Positions 19,051 through 28,633 of a stretch of 64,000 bases of DNA are shown here, piece after piece. Below the pieces are notes generated by a model. It was not told the origin of the DNA, did not search any database, and worked only from the letters and a program-made list of their open reading frames with translations. Numbering within the stretch: the stretch's first letter is position 1; every line of letters begins with the position of its first letter. This DNA is from Nocardioides sp. zg-1228 (GTDB lineage: Bacteria > Actinomycetota > Actinomycetes > Propionibacteriales > Nocardioidaceae): NCBI RefSeq assembly GCF_017086465.1, contig NZ_CP070961.1, positions 2,232,001-2,296,000 of the forward strand. Reading direction: 5' to 3'. The position numbers were made by a program, and so were the translations under genes.

Positions 19051-20286
19051 TCAACCCACCTTGAAGTAGCTGCGGGTGTGGTGGAGGCCCTCGACCAGCG
19101 CGTCGATCTCGGCGGGGGTCGTGTAGAGGTAGGACGACATCCGCGTCGAGCTCTGCACCCCGAACCGCGCGTGCGCCGGCTTGGCGCAGTGGTGCCCGGC
19201 CCGCACGGCGACGCCGCGCGAGTCGAGGACCTGGGCGATGTCGTGCGGGTGCACGCCCTCGAGCTCGAAGGCGATCGCGCCGCCGCGGTCGGCCGCGTCG
19301 AGCGGACCGAGGACGGTCAGGCCCGGGACGGTCTGCAGGCCCTCGAGGGCGTAGGCCGTGATCGCCTGCTCGTGGCGGTGGACGGAGTCCAGGCCGATGT
19401 GACGGAGGTAGTCGACGGCCGCGCCGAGCCCGACCGCCTCGACGATCGGCGGGGTGCCGGCCTCGAAGCGGTGGGGCGCCTTGGCGTACGTCGAGCGCGC
19501 CATGGTCACGGTCTCGATCATCTCGCCGCCGCCGTGGAAGGGCGGAAGCTCGTTGAGCAGCTCCTCGCGCCCCCACAGCACGCCGATGCCGGTCGGGCCG
19601 CAGACCTTGTGGCCGGTGAAGACCAGGAAGTCGCACCCGGTCGCCTGGACGTCCACGGGCAGCTGGGGCGCCGCCTGCGAGGCGTCGATCACCGACACGG
19701 CTCCGACCGCTCGGGCGCGCGCCACCAGGTCGGTGACCGGGTTGATCGTGCCGAGCATGTTGGAGACCCAGGTGAAGGCGACCACCTTGGTGTGCTCGTC
19801 GACCAGCCGGTCGGCGTCGGTCATGTCGAGCCGGCCGTCGTCGGTCAGCCCGAACCAGCGCAGCTCGGCGCCGGCGCGCTCGCAGGCGAGCTGCCACGAC
19901 ACGATGTTGGAGTGGTGCTCCATCTCCGTGATGACGACATTGTCGCCGGGGCCGAGCTCGATGGTGCGGGCCAGCAGGTTGAGCGCCTCGGTCGCGTTCT
20001 TGGTGAAGACGACCTCGTTGCGCGAGGGCGCGTTGAGGAACGTCGCCACCTGGTCGCGCGCCGCCTCGTAGGCCTCGGTCGACTCGGCGCCGAGCTGGTG
20101 CATCGCCCGGGCGATGTTGGCGTTGTGCCGCTCGAGGTGGTCGACCATCGTGTCGATGACGATCTGCGGCTTCTGCGAGGTGTTGGCGCTGTCGAGGTAG
20201 ACCAGCGGCACTCCGCCCGCGAGCGTGCGCTCGAGGATCGGGAAGTCCTTGCGGATCACGTCGAGATCCGGAAGCAGTCCTTCCAT
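19051..20286 (-). CDS. sufS: SufS cysteine desulfurase
   Basis: 411 residues, group II desulfurase. Lys227 in FTGHKVCGP binds pyridoxal phosphate; Cys367 in RAGHHCAKP is the persulfide-forming residue; HHSN (124-127) and RFEAGTPP complete the active site. It converts cysteine to alanine and passes sulfur to SufU. A GAAAGGGG ribosome site precedes the ATG, in a 70-base gap after sufC. Confidence 0.96.
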   Translation of the reverse strand: MEGLLPDLDVIRKDFPILERTLAGGVPLVYLDSANTSQKPQIVIDTMVDHLERHNANIARAMHQLGAESTEAYEAARDQVATFLNAPSRNEVVFTKNATEALNLLARTIELGPGDNVVITEMEHHSNIVSWQLACERAGAELRWFGLTDDGRLDMTDADRLVDEHTKVVAFTWVSNMLGTINPVTDLVARARAVGAVSVIDASQAAPQLPVDVQATGCDFLVFTGHKVCGPTGIGVLWGREELLNELPPFHGGGEMIETVTMARSTYAKAPHRFEAGTPPIVEAVGLGAAVDYLRHIGLDSVHRHEQAITAYALEGLQTVPGLTVLGPLDAADRGGAIAFELEGVHPHDIAQVLDSRGVAVRAGHHCAKPAHARFGVQSSTRMSSYLYTTPAEIDALVEGLHHTRSYFKVG

Positions 20287-20356
20287 GTCGTACCCCTTTC
20301 GGGCGGTGGGCGCACCGTGCTGGTCACGGCGGAGGGTGGAGGGTGCGGGGTGCCGC

Positions 20357-21115
20357 TCAGCGCGCCGCGGTGACGTAGCGGTCGTAGCCCTCGGCCTCGA
20401 GCTGGTCGGCGAGCTCCTTGCCGCCGGACTCGGCCACCTTGCCGTCGACGAACACGTGGACGTAGTCGGGCTCGATGTAGCGCAGGATGCGGGTGTAGTG
20501 GGTGATCAGCAGGACACCCTTGCCCTCGCGGCCGCGGAACCGGTTGACGCCCTCGGCGACGATCTTGAGCGCGTCGATGTCGAGGCCGGAGTCGGTCTCG
20601 TCGAGCACCGCGACCTTGGGGTCGAGCAGCTCGAGCTGGGCGATCTCGTGGCGCTTCTTCTCGCCGCCGGAGAAGCCCTCGTTGACGCTGCGGGTGCCGA
20701 AGGACGAGTCGAGGTTGAGCCGCTCGAGGGCGCCGTTGACGTCCTTGACCCACGTGCGCAGCTTGGGGGCCTCGCCGTCGATGGCGGTCTTGGCGGTGCG
20801 CAGGAAGTTGGACACCGAGACGCCGGGGACCTCGACGGGGTACTGCATGGCGAGGAACAGGCCGGCGCGGGCGCGCTCGTCGACGGAGAGCGACAGCACG
20901 TCCTGGCCGTCCAGCGTCACCGAGCCGCCGGTGATCGTGTACTTGGGGTGGCCGGCGATGGAGTAGGCCAGCGTCGACTTGCCGGAGCCGTTGGGCCCCA
21001 TGATGGCGTGCGTCTCCCCGTCCATGATGGTGAGGGTGACGCCCTTGAGGATCTCCTTGGGGCCGTCCTCGGTGTCGACGGTGACGTGCAGGTCCTGGAT
21101 GTCCAGCTTGCTCAT
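20357..21115 (-). CDS. sufC: SufC, ATPase of the SufBCD complex
   Basis: 252 residues. Walker [10 protein letters not shown], signature FSGGEKKRHEIAQ, and the SufC form of Walker B, VAVLDETDSGLD, are intact. It drives the conformational change of the SufB-SufD scaffold during cluster assembly. ATG 21115 overlaps the stop of the Rieske gene by four bases. Longer readings upstream are antisense noise. Confidence 0.96.
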   Translation of the reverse strand: MSKLDIQDLHVTVDTEDGPKEILKGVTLTIMDGETHAIMGPNGSGKSTLAYSIAGHPKYTITGGSVTLDGQDVLSLSVDERARAGLFLAMQYPVEVPGVSVSNFLRTAKTAIDGEAPKLRTWVKDVNGALERLNLDSSFGTRSVNEGFSGGEKKRHEIAQLELLDPKVAVLDETDSGLDIDALKIVAEGVNRFRGREGKGVLLITHYTRILRYIEPDYVHVFVDGKVAESGGKELADQLEAEGYDRYVTAAR

Positions 21116-21447
21116 GCGGGGGTGACTCCGTTCAGGGTGGTCTCGGTGTCGATGTACACGTCGGTGCCGCGTACCTCGATCGGGAAGGTGGCGACGGGCT
21201 CCGTCGCCGGCAGGTTGGTCGGCTTGCCGGTGCGCAGGTCGAACATCGACCCGTGCAGCCAGCACTCGATCTGGCAGTCGGCGACCTCGCCCTCGCTGAG
21301 CGCGACCGCGGCGTGGCTGCACTCGTTCTCCAGCGCGAAGACCTCGTCGCCGTTGCGGGCGACGACGATCTCGTAGCGCCCGAGGGTCACGGCGAGGCCC
21401 TGGTCGGCCGAGACCTCGTCGAGGGAGCAGGCGCGCTCGAACGCCAT
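21112..21447 (-). CDS. Rieske-type non-heme ferredoxin of the suf operon
   Basis: 111 residues forming one Rieske domain: Cys43-x-His45 and Cys62-x2-His65 (ECSH and CWLH) bind a 2Fe-2S cluster; FDLRTGKPTNLPA is the proline loop. This bacterial NirD/ferredoxin type is soluble. Its place between sufD and sufC is common in actinobacteria, so it is probably an electron donor in cluster assembly; that role is inferred. It overlaps sufD by one base (TGATG) and sufC by four. Confidence 0.92.
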   Translation of the reverse strand: MAFERACSLDEVSADQGLAVTLGRYEIVVARNGDEVFALENECSHAAVALSEGEVADCQIECWLHGSMFDLRTGKPTNLPATEPVATFPIEVRGTDVYIDTETTLNGVTPA

Positions 21448-22667
21448 CAGGCCCCCGATGCGAAGGCGGCGAGCGAGCCGACGTCCTTGAGGACGTTCTT
21501 GGCGAGCTCGGCCTCGACGGTCGAGAGCAGGCGCTCCTCGATGGACGGCACGCCGACCTGGCGGATCAGGTCGTTGAAGAAGCCGTGCACGACCAGTCGC
21601 TGGGCCTCGGCCTCGGAGATGCCGCGGGACTGGAGGTAGAACAGCTGCTCGTCATCGAACCGCGCGGTGGCCGAGGCGTGGCCGGCGCCCTCGATCTCGC
21701 CGGTCTCGATCTCGAGGTTGGGGATCGAGTCGGCCCGGCAGCCGTCGGTGAGGACCAGGTTGCGGTTCTCCTCGTAGGTCTCGATCCCCTCGGCGATCTT
21801 GCGGATCAGCACGTTGCCGACCCACACGGTGTGCGCCTTCTCGCCCTGCAGCGCGCCCTTGTAGACGGCGTGGGACTTCGTGCGGGGGGCGGTGTGGTCG
21901 GCGAAGATCCGGTGCTCGATGTGCTGGCCGGCGTCGGCGAAGTAGAGGCCGAGCAGCTCGGCGGAGCCACCGGGACCGTCGTAGGTGACGTTGGCGTCCA
22001 TCCGCACCAGGTCGCCGCCGAAGGAGATGGCGGCGTGCTTGTAGGTCGCGTCGCGACCCACGAGCGCCTGGTGGTGCGAGAGGTGGACGGCGTCGTCGGC
22101 CCAGTCCTGGATCGAGACGACGCTCGCCTCGGCGCCGTCGGCGACCACGACCTCGACCACGGCCGCGACCGCGGCCGAGCCGGTGTGGTTGAGCACGACG
22201 ACGCCCTTGCTGTGGCGCCCGAACCGCAGCACGACGTGGGCACCGCTGGTGACGTCGGCGTCGGTGCCGTCGACCTCGAGGACGATCGGCTCCGTGGCCT
22301 CGACGTCGGCGGGCACGTCGACGAGCAGCGTGGCAGGCACGTCGGCGAGGACGCGGGCGGTGAACCGGGTGTTGGGCACCCAGCCGCTCACGCCGCGCAG
22401 CGCCGTGGCCTCGTCGCCGGTGACGACGCCCACGGAGACGCCCTCGGGCGCGGTCCAGGTGGCGTCGACGTTGCGCCCGTCGAGCGGGGCGTCGGCGTGC
22501 AGGCCCTTGAGCCGCTTGAGCGGCGTGAAGCGCCAGATCTCCTCGCGGCCGGTGGGGACCACGTGGTCGGCGACGGCGAACGAGCCGGCCGGGTGCAGGT
22601 GGCTCTCGACCCGGTCGGCGGGTGCCTGCTCCAGGGCGGAGCGGACGGAATCGGTGGTGACGGTCAC
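21447..22667 (-). CDS. sufD: SufD, scaffold subunit of SufBCD
   Basis: 406 residues. The C-terminal region SRGISEAEAQRLVVHGFFND and the beta-helix core with GEIEGAGHASATARFDDEQL are diagnostic. It forms the SufBC2D scaffold with SufB. The start is GTG with an AAAGAG ribosome site, 43 bases after sufB. Confidence 0.95.
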   Translation of the reverse strand: MTVTTDSVRSALEQAPADRVESHLHPAGSFAVADHVVPTGREEIWRFTPLKRLKGLHADAPLDGRNVDATWTAPEGVSVGVVTGDEATALRGVSGWVPNTRFTARVLADVPATLLVDVPADVEATEPIVLEVDGTDADVTSGAHVVLRFGRHSKGVVVLNHTGSAAVAAVVEVVVADGAEASVVSIQDWADDAVHLSHHQALVGRDATYKHAAISFGGDLVRMDANVTYDGPGGSAELLGLYFADAGQHIEHRIFADHTAPRTKSHAVYKGALQGEKAHTVWVGNVLIRKIAEGIETYEENRNLVLTDGCRADSIPNLEIETGEIEGAGHASATARFDDEQLFYLQSRGISEAEAQRLVVHGFFNDLIRQVGVPSIEERLLSTVEAELAKNVLKDVGSLAAFASGA

Positions 22668-22710
22668 TACATCTCTTTCTGGTACGTCGGACGAGGGCGG
22701 GCGGCGTCGA

Positions 22711-24138
22711 TCAGCCGACCGCGCCCTCCATCTGCAGCTCGATCAGGCGGTTGAGCTCGAGGGCGTACTCCATCGGCAGCTCCTTGGCGATCGGCTCGAC
22801 GAAGCCGCGCACGATCATCGCCATCGCCTCGTCCTCCTCCATGCCGCGCGACATGAGGTAGAAGAGCTGGTCGTCGGAGACCTTCGAGACGCTCGCCTCG
22901 TGGCCCATCGACACGTCGTCCTCGCGGATGTCGACGTAGGGGTAGGTGTCGCTGCGGCTGATCTGGTCGACCAGCAGCGCGTCGCAGAGCACGTTGGACT
23001 TCGAGCCGTAGGCGCCCTCGTTGACCTGGATCAGCCCGCGGTAGGACGTGCGCCCGCCGCCGCGCGCCACCGACTTGCTCAGGATCGAGCTCGAGGTGTG
23101 CGGCGCCGCGTGCACCATCTTGGCGCCGGCGTCCTGGTGCTGGCCCTCGCCCGCGAACGCGATCGAGAGCGTCTCGCCCTTGGCGTGCTCGCCCATCAGG
23201 TAGACGGCGGGGTACTTCATCGTCACCTTGGAGCCGATGTTGCCGTCGACCCACTCCATCGTCGCGCCGGCCTCGCAGGTGGCGCGCTTGGTGACGAGGT
23301 TGTAGACGTTGTTGGACCAGTTCTGGATGGTCGTGTAGCGGACCCGGGCGCCCTTCTTGACGATGATCTCCACGACGGCGGAGTGCAGCGAGTCGGAGGA
23401 GTAGATCGGCGCGGTGCAGCCCTCCACGTAGTGCACGTAGGAGTCCTCGTCGGCGATGATCAGCGTCCGCTCGAACTGGCCCATGTTCTCGGTGTTGATC
23501 CGGAAGTAGGCCTGGAGCGGGATGTCGACGTGGACGCCCTTGGGCACGTAGATGAACGATCCGCCCGACCACACCGAGGTGTTGAGCGCGGCGAACTTGT
23601 TGTCACCGACCGGGATGACGGTGCCGAAGTACTCCTTGAAGAGCTCCTCGTGCTCCTTCAGCGCGGTGTCGGTGTCGACGAAGATGACGCCCTTCTCCTC
23701 GAGGTCCTCGCGGATCGAGTGGTAGACGACCTCCGACTCGTACTGCGCGGCCACACCGGCGACGAGGCGCTGCTTCTCCGCCTCGGGGATGCCGAGCCTG
23801 TCGTAGGTGTTCTTGATGTCCTCGGGCAGGTCCTCCCACGAGGTGGCCTGCTTCTCCGAGGAGCGCACGAAGTACTTGATGTTGTCGAAGTCGATCGTCG
23901 ACAGGTCGGAGCCCCACGTCGGCATCGGCTTGCGGTGGAAGAGCTTGAGGCCCTTCAGGCGCAGGTCGAGCATCCACTGCGGCTCGGACTTCTTGCCGGA
24001 GATGTCGCGTACGACGTCCTCGTTGAGGCCACGGGTCGCGGTCGCGCCGGCGTCGTCCTTGTCGGCCCACCCGAACTCGTAGCGGCCGATGCCCTTGAGC
24101 TCGGGGTTGAGGTCTTCGATGCTCAGGTTCTGGGTCAT
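22711..24138 (-). CDS. sufB: SufB, Fe-S scaffold subunit
   Basis: 475 residues from ATG 24138 ([18 protein letters not shown]). Diagnostic stretches include [40 protein letters not shown], and the C-terminal [20 protein letters not shown]. No intein is present, unlike SufB in M. tuberculosis. Cys residues in the beta-helix serve sulfur transfer and cluster assembly. ATG overlaps the sufR stop by four bases, so sufB is coupled to its regulator. Confidence 0.96.
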   Translation of the reverse strand: MTQNLSIEDLNPELKGIGRYEFGWADKDDAGATATRGLNEDVVRDISGKKSEPQWMLDLRLKGLKLFHRKPMPTWGSDLSTIDFDNIKYFVRSSEKQATSWEDLPEDIKNTYDRLGIPEAEKQRLVAGVAAQYESEVVYHSIREDLEEKGVIFVDTDTALKEHEELFKEYFGTVIPVGDNKFAALNTSVWSGGSFIYVPKGVHVDIPLQAYFRINTENMGQFERTLIIADEDSYVHYVEGCTAPIYSSDSLHSAVVEIIVKKGARVRYTTIQNWSNNVYNLVTKRATCEAGATMEWVDGNIGSKVTMKYPAVYLMGEHAKGETLSIAFAGEGQHQDAGAKMVHAAPHTSSSILSKSVARGGGRTSYRGLIQVNEGAYGSKSNVLCDALLVDQISRSDTYPYVDIREDDVSMGHEASVSKVSDDQLFYLMSRGMEEDEAMAMIVRGFVEPIAKELPMEYALELNRLIELQMEGAVG

Positions 24139-24857
24139 GCCTGCTCCTTTGTCGGGTCCGTCTCCGGGTCCGTCTTGAGGGTCTGGGGGATGCACGTGGT
24201 GCAGACGCCGTCGCCGTGGGCGATGGTCGCCAACCGCTGGACGTGGGTGCCGAGCACGGAGGCGATCGCCTCGGTCTCGGCCTCGCAGAGCTGCGGGAAC
24301 TCGTGGGCGACGTGGGAGACCGGGCAGTGCTGCTGGCACAGCTGCTCCCCCACGCTGATGCCGCGGACGGGGGCGAGGTCGCGCACCGAGGCGGCGTAGC
24401 CGTTCTGGGTGAAGACCTGGGCGAGGGCCTCGGCGGGCGTGAGGTCGGGGTCGCCGGAGATGGCGGTGGCGTAGTCGCGCGCCACGAACGAGACCCGGCG
24501 CCGGGCGAACTCCACGACGGCGTCCTCGCCCTGCGTCTCGGCCAGGAACCGCAGCGCCTGCACGGCGAGGTCGTCGTACTGCTGGTCGAAGCTGTCGCGC
24601 CCGGCCTGCGTCAGGGCGAAGACCTTGGCGGGGCGCCCGCGCCCGCGGGTGCCGTAGACCTTCTGCTCGCGCGACTCCACGACTCCCTCGTCGGCGAGGT
24701 GGTCGAGGTGGCGGCGCACGGCGGCGGGCGTGAGGTCGAGGCGGAGCGCCAGGTCGGCGGCCGTGGACGGGCCGTTCTCGAGGATGGTGCGGGCCACGCG
24801 GTCGCGCGTGGGCGCATCGCCCTCACGCTGTCCGGTCGCCGTCCTCACGAATTCCAC
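24135..24857 (-). CDS. sufR: SufR-like Fe-S sensing repressor
   Basis: 240 residues. An N-terminal winged helix ([20 protein letters not shown] with wing [14 protein letters not shown]) is followed by a C-terminal cluster-binding region with Cys174, Cys178 and Cys191, plus a Cys219-x2-Cys222 pair. SufR proteins bind a 4Fe-4S cluster and repress the suf operon when clusters suffice. It is the first gene of the operon. GTG 24857 is the likely start; a second GTG at 24848 is possible. Confidence 0.9.
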   Translation of the reverse strand: MEFVRTATGQREGDAPTRDRVARTILENGPSTAADLALRLDLTPAAVRRHLDHLADEGVVESREQKVYGTRGRGRPAKVFALTQAGRDSFDQQYDDLAVQALRFLAETQGEDAVVEFARRRVSFVARDYATAISGDPDLTPAEALAQVFTQNGYAASVRDLAPVRGISVGEQLCQQHCPVSHVAHEFPQLCEAETEAIASVLGTHVQRLATIAHGDGVCTTCIPQTLKTDPETDPTKEQA

Positions 24858-24868
24858 AACGCAAGTGT
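24854..24868 (-). promoter_or_regulatory. Candidate SufR operator overlapping the sufR start
   Basis: Reads ACACT-N5-TGTGG in the transcribed direction, nine of ten positions of the mycobacterial SufR motif ACACT-N5-TGTGA as I recall it. It covers the predicted transcription start and the GTG codon. Confidence 0.55.
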
Positions 24869-24869
24869 G

Positions 24870-24915
24870 TCGTTATTGCTTCCCGTGGTTCAAGCAAGGG
24901 TCACCTAAGTGACCC
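24870..24915 (-). promoter_or_regulatory. suf operon promoter region with two inverted repeats
   Basis: TTGCTT (24897-24892) and TAACGA, 16 bases apart, form a plausible promoter. TTGCTT-N10-AAGCAA (24876-24897) is a perfect inverted repeat, and GGGTCAC-CTAA-GTGACCC (24898-24915) is a second just upstream. Either could bind a further regulator; the second could also end the upstream permease transcript. Confidence 0.45.
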
Positions 24916-24953
24916 CGGCCACCACGCAGCGGCCGGTCGCAGCGGCCGGTCGC

Positions 24954-25778
24954 TCAGTCGGCGGTGCGGGCCCGGAAGGTGCGGATCGCCAGGGGCGCCA
25001 CGACCGCGGTGATCAGCACGATCCAGCCGATCGTGAAGGGGATCGGGTGGTGCATGGGGAACGCCGCCCCCGCGGCCAGGGGCTGGTCGTTGCCCCAGAG
25101 CTCGCGCACGGCCTGGGTGAGCGAGGAGATCGGGTTCCACTCGGCGATGACCCGCAGGAAGGTGGGCATCCGGTCGGTGGGAGCGAAGGTGTTGGCCAGG
25201 AACGTGATCGGGAACATCGTCGCGAACATGACGCCGTTGACCGCCTCGACGGACCTCATCGCCGAGCCGACCCAGATGCCGACCCAGATCATCGCGAAGC
25301 CCCACCCGAGCAGCAGGAGGTAGCCCAGGGCCGCCTCCAGCACGTTGGTGTGGATGCGCCAGCCGATCACCAGCCCGGTCAGCGACATCACGACCAGACC
25401 GATCGAGGCGTGCACCAGGCTCGACATGCTCCGGCCCACCAGGACCGCCGCGGGGTTGATCGGGAGTGAGCGCATCCGGTCGACGATGCCCTTGTCGAGG
25501 TCGGCGGTGAGGCCGACGGCGACGATGAACGAGGCGAACGCGACGGTCTGGGCCATGATCCCGGCCAGCAGGAACGCCCGGTAGCCGGCGGGGGTCGCCA
25601 CGTCGATCGAGGAGCCGAAGACGTAGGCGAACAGCAGCACGAACATGACCGGCTGGATGGTGACGTCCATCAGCATCTCGGGCATGCGCCGGATGTGGAG
25701 GAAGTTGCGGCGGGCGATGGCCCACGACTGCGTCAGCAGCCCGGTGGCGCGGATCTCGGGTCGTTCGAGCGTGGTCAT
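24954..25778 (-). CDS. ABC-2 permease, DrrB-like
   Basis: 274 residues with six hydrophobic segments and the daunorubicin-resistance permease pattern: RNFLHIRRMPEMLMDVTIQP then VMFVLLFAYVFG, and LDKGIVDRMRSLPINPAAVL in the central loop, ending with NPISSLTQAVRELWG. Export of a drug or glycolipid is likely. The start overlaps the ATPase stop by four bases (ATGA). Confidence 0.9.
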   Translation of the reverse strand: MTTLERPEIRATGLLTQSWAIARRNFLHIRRMPEMLMDVTIQPVMFVLLFAYVFGSSIDVATPAGYRAFLLAGIMAQTVAFASFIVAVGLTADLDKGIVDRMRSLPINPAAVLVGRSMSSLVHASIGLVVMSLTGLVIGWRIHTNVLEAALGYLLLLGWGFAMIWVGIWVGSAMRSVEAVNGVMFATMFPITFLANTFAPTDRMPTFLRVIAEWNPISSLTQAVRELWGNDQPLAAGAAFPMHHPIPFTIGWIVLITAVVAPLAIRTFRARTAD

Positions 25779-26788
25779 CGGGCTCTCCCTCCTGTGGTCT
25801 CCCCCGCGCCCTGACCGGCGTGGTCGTCGCTCTCGTCATCGGTCGGCTGCTCGGCGCGGTGCCCCGTGAGGTGGAGGAACACGTCGTCGAGGCTCGGCCT
25901 CTTCAACCCGATGTCGTCGAGCACGATGTCGCTCTCGTCGAAGATCGCGGCCACGCGGGTCATGTGACCCAGACCCTCGGCGGGCGCGGTGAGCTGGCGC
26001 GCGCCGACGTCGACGTGCACCTCGCGCACGTGGGGGCCGAGCAGCGCCCGGGCCGCCTCGAGCTCGCCGGCGTGGGAGACCGTCACGACGAGGGCGGCGG
26101 CGCCGGACTGGTCCTTGAGCTGGAGCGGGGTGCCCTCCGCGATCACCGTCCCGCGGTCGATGACCACGATGTTGTCGGCGAGCTGGTCGGCCTCCTCGAG
26201 GTATTGAGTCGTCAGCAGCAGCGTCGTGCCGTCGCCGACGAGCTCGCGGAGCACCTCCCACAGCTCCACGCGCGAGCGCGGGTCGAGGCCGGTGGTCGGC
26301 TCGTCGAGGAAGAGCACGGGAGGCGTCGCGATGAGGCTGACCGCGAGGTCGAGGCGTCGTCGCATGCCCCCGGAGTAGGTCTTGGCCGTGCGGTTGCCGG
26401 CGTCGGCGAGCGAGAAGCGCTCCAGCAGCTCGTCGCTGGCGCGCCGGATGTAGACCGGGTCGAGGCCGTAGAGGCTCCCGATGAGGCGGAGGTTCTCCCG
26501 GCCGGTGAGGAGCTCGTCGACGGTCGCGGCCTGCCCCGTCAGGCCCATGCTGCGCCGCACCGCCGCCGCGTCGGCCAGGATGTCGTGACCGGCCACCCGC
26601 CCGGTGCCCGCGGTGGGGCGGGTCAGGGTGGTCATCATCCGCACCGTGGTCGTCTTGCCGGCGCCGTTGGGGCCGAGGAGTCCGAGCACCGAGCCCTCGG
26701 GGACGACGAAGGAGACCCCGTCGACCGCGACGGTGTCGCCGAAGTGCTTGACGAGGCCCTCGGCCTCGATCGCGTACGCGCGTGCCAT
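25775..26788 (-). CDS. ABC ATP-binding subunit, DrrA-like
   Basis: 337 residues. Walker A GPNGAGKTT, signature YSGGMRRRLDLAVSLI, Walker [14 protein letters not shown], and the DrrA-specific switch LLTTQYLEEADQLAD (Gln in place of the usual His). The long C-terminal domain is typical of the daunorubicin-resistance family. ATG 26788 lies seven bases after TAGCGT, so the transcript is probably leaderless. It is divergent from the ABC gene at 26853. Confidence 0.92.
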   Translation of the reverse strand: MARAYAIEAEGLVKHFGDTVAVDGVSFVVPEGSVLGLLGPNGAGKTTTVRMMTTLTRPTAGTGRVAGHDILADAAAVRRSMGLTGQAATVDELLTGRENLRLIGSLYGLDPVYIRRASDELLERFSLADAGNRTAKTYSGGMRRRLDLAVSLIATPPVLFLDEPTTGLDPRSRVELWEVLRELVGDGTTLLLTTQYLEEADQLADNIVVIDRGTVIAEGTPLQLKDQSGAAALVVTVSHAGELEAARALLGPHVREVHVDVGARQLTAPAEGLGHMTRVAAIFDESDIVLDDIGLKRPSLDDVFLHLTGHRAEQPTDDESDDHAGQGAGETTGGRAR

Positions 26789-26795
26789 GGACCTC

Positions 26796-26801
26796 ACGCT
26801 A
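26796..26801 (-). promoter_or_regulatory. -10 box of the DrrAB-like operon
   Basis: TAGCGT (26801-26796), seven bases before ATG 26788. Confidence 0.5.
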
Positions 26802-26840
26802 GTCGCGGGGACCGACAACCGCTCCTGATTAACCCGCACC

Positions 26841-26846
26841 TAGAAT
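26841..26846 (+). promoter_or_regulatory. -10 box of the ABC-cox15 operon
   Basis: TAGAAT, six bases before GTG 26853; back-to-back with the DrrAB promoter. Confidence 0.55.
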
Positions 26847-26852
26847 CGGGAC

Positions 26853-27791
26853 GTGCCACCCGCCTCCCCCGCCGTCGAGATCGACGGCCTGGTGATGGCC
26901 TACGGCGACAAGGTGGCCGTCGACGGGCTGTCGCTCGAGGTGGCCCGCGGCTCGGTCACCGCCGTGCTGGGCCCCAACGGGGCAGGCAAGACGACCACGC
27001 TCGAGACGTGCGAGGGCTACCGCGCTCCGCAGCGCGGCACCGTGCGCGTGCTCGGCCTGGACCCCCAGCGCGACCGCGCGGCGCTCCACCCCCGGATCGG
27101 GGTGATGCTGCAGAGCGGCGGTGCGTGGAGCGGCGTACGCGCGGTGGAGATGCTCGAGCACATGGCCTCGCTGCACGCCCGCCCGCTCCCCACGGGGATG
27201 CTCGTGGGGCGGCTCGGCCTCGCCGACTGCGGGCGGACGCCCTACCGTCGGCTCTCGGGCGGCCAGAAGCAGCGGCTCGGGCTCGCCATCGCGCTGGTCG
27301 GGCGCCCCGAGCTCGTGTTCGTCGACGAGCCGACCGCCGGCATGGACCCGCAGGCGCGGCGCACGACGTGGGAGCTGCTCGAGGAGGTCCGCGCCGACGG
27401 GGTGACCGTCGTGCTGACGACCCACCACATGGACGAGGCCGAGCACCTCGCCGACCGCATCCACATCATCGACCGCGGCACCGTGATCGCGAGCGGCACA
27501 CCGGCAGAGCTCACCCGCGGTGGGCGCTCAGCGACCATCCGGCTGGTGGTCAACCGGCCCTTCCCCGAGGGCGCGCCCGAGTCGCTCCGCGCCGAGCTCG
27601 GCCCGGACACCGAGGTCCGCCAGCTCGACGAGGTGAGCATGCTCGTCCACGGTCCCGCCGACGGCTCCACGCTCGGTCGGGTGTCGCGGTGGTGCGAGCA
27701 CCACGAGGTGCTGCCCCAGACGCTGACCCTCGGCCAGCGCACCCTGGAGGACGTGTTCCTCGAGCTCACCGGACGGGAGCTGGCGCCGTGA
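26853..27791 (+). CDS. ABC ATP-binding subunit upstream of heme A synthase
   Basis: 312 residues from GTG. Walker A GPNGAGKTT, signature LSGGQKQRLGLAIAL, Walker B LVFVDEPTAGMDP and switch LTTHHMDEAEHLAD are intact. It overlaps the permease gene by four bases (GTGA). An ABC ATPase-permease pair beside cox15 is a conserved actinobacterial arrangement (M. tuberculosis Rv1456c-Rv1458c as I recall), so a role connected to respiration or heme is possible but unproven. Confidence 0.9.
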   Translation: MPPASPAVEIDGLVMAYGDKVAVDGLSLEVARGSVTAVLGPNGAGKTTTLETCEGYRAPQRGTVRVLGLDPQRDRAALHPRIGVMLQSGGAWSGVRAVEMLEHMASLHARPLPTGMLVGRLGLADCGRTPYRRLSGGQKQRLGLAIALVGRPELVFVDEPTAGMDPQARRTTWELLEEVRADGVTVVLTTHHMDEAEHLADRIHIIDRGTVIASGTPAELTRGGRSATIRLVVNRPFPEGAPESLRAELGPDTEVRQLDEVSMLVHGPADGSTLGRVSRWCEHHEVLPQTLTLGQRTLEDVFLELTGRELAP

Positions 27792-28633
27792 GCACGACAC
27801 CGACTCCGGACACCGGGCTCACCGCCGTCGGCACCGCCGGTGCCGCTCGCTCCACCGGCATGTTCGCGCCCGACCCGGGTGCGGCGTCGCTGGCGGCGAT
27901 GGTGCTGACCCAGGCCCGGATGGAGGCGCGGCTGATGCTGCGCAACGGCGAGCAGCTGCTCCTCGCCATCGTGATCCCGGTGATCGTGCTCGTGGGCGGC
28001 GTCGTGGCAGCCGCGCGCCTCGACCGCACGGTCGACGGCCGCGCGGCGATCGACGTCCTGGCCCCGGGCGTCCTGGCGCTCGCCGTCATGTCGACCGCGT
28101 TCACCTCGGTCGCCATCGCCACCGGCTTCGAGCGGCGCTACGGCGTCATCAAGCTGCTCGGCTCGTCGCCGCTGCCGCGCCACGGCCTGCTGCTGGGCAA
28201 GGTGGTGGCGCTGCTCAGCGTCGTCGCGCTCCAGCTCGTGGTGCTGGTCGCCGTCGCCCTCGTCATGGGGTGGGAGCCGTCGCTCGACCACCCGGCCCGC
28301 ACGCTGCTCGGCGTGGCGCTCGCCGTGGCGCTCGGCACGGCGGCCTTCGCCTCGCTCGGGCTCCTCGTCGCCGGCGCGCTCCGGGCCGAGGCCACTCTCG
28401 CGCTGGCCAACCTCGTCTACCTGCTCCTCATGGCGGGCGGCGGCATCGTCCTGCCCGCCAGCACCTACGGCGCCGCCGGCGCGTTCGTCGAGTGGCTGCC
28501 CTCGGGCGCGCTCGGCGAGGCGATGCGCGCGGCACTGGTGCACGCGAGCATCGACGCTCGATCCCTGCTCGTGCTGGCGGCGTGGACGCTGCTCGGCACG
28601 CTGCTCACGGCACGGACCTTCAGGTGGGAATGA
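27788..28633 (+). CDS. ABC-2 permease upstream of heme A synthase
   Basis: 281 residues from GTG 27788. A Thr/Ala-rich N-terminus is followed by six hydrophobic segments. The loop GFERRYGVIKLLGSSPLPRH is the ABC-2 signature. It pairs with the preceding ATPase and overlaps the heme A synthase start (ATGA). The substrate is unknown. Confidence 0.88.
   Translation: MSTTPTPDTGLTAVGTAGAARSTGMFAPDPGAASLAAMVLTQARMEARLMLRNGEQLLLAIVIPVIVLVGGVVAAARLDRTVDGRAAIDVLAPGVLALAVMSTAFTSVAIATGFERRYGVIKLLGSSPLPRHGLLLGKVVALLSVVALQLVVLVAVALVMGWEPSLDHPARTLLGVALAVALGTAAFASLGLLVAGALRAEATLALANLVYLLLMAGGGIVLPASTYGAAGAFVEWLPSGALGEAMRAALVHASIDARSLLVLAAWTLLGTLLTARTFRWE

Noticed and set aside
22711..24138. Intein in SufB
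   Set aside because: The scaffold sequence is continuous over 475 residues with no insertion, unlike the mycobacterial protein.
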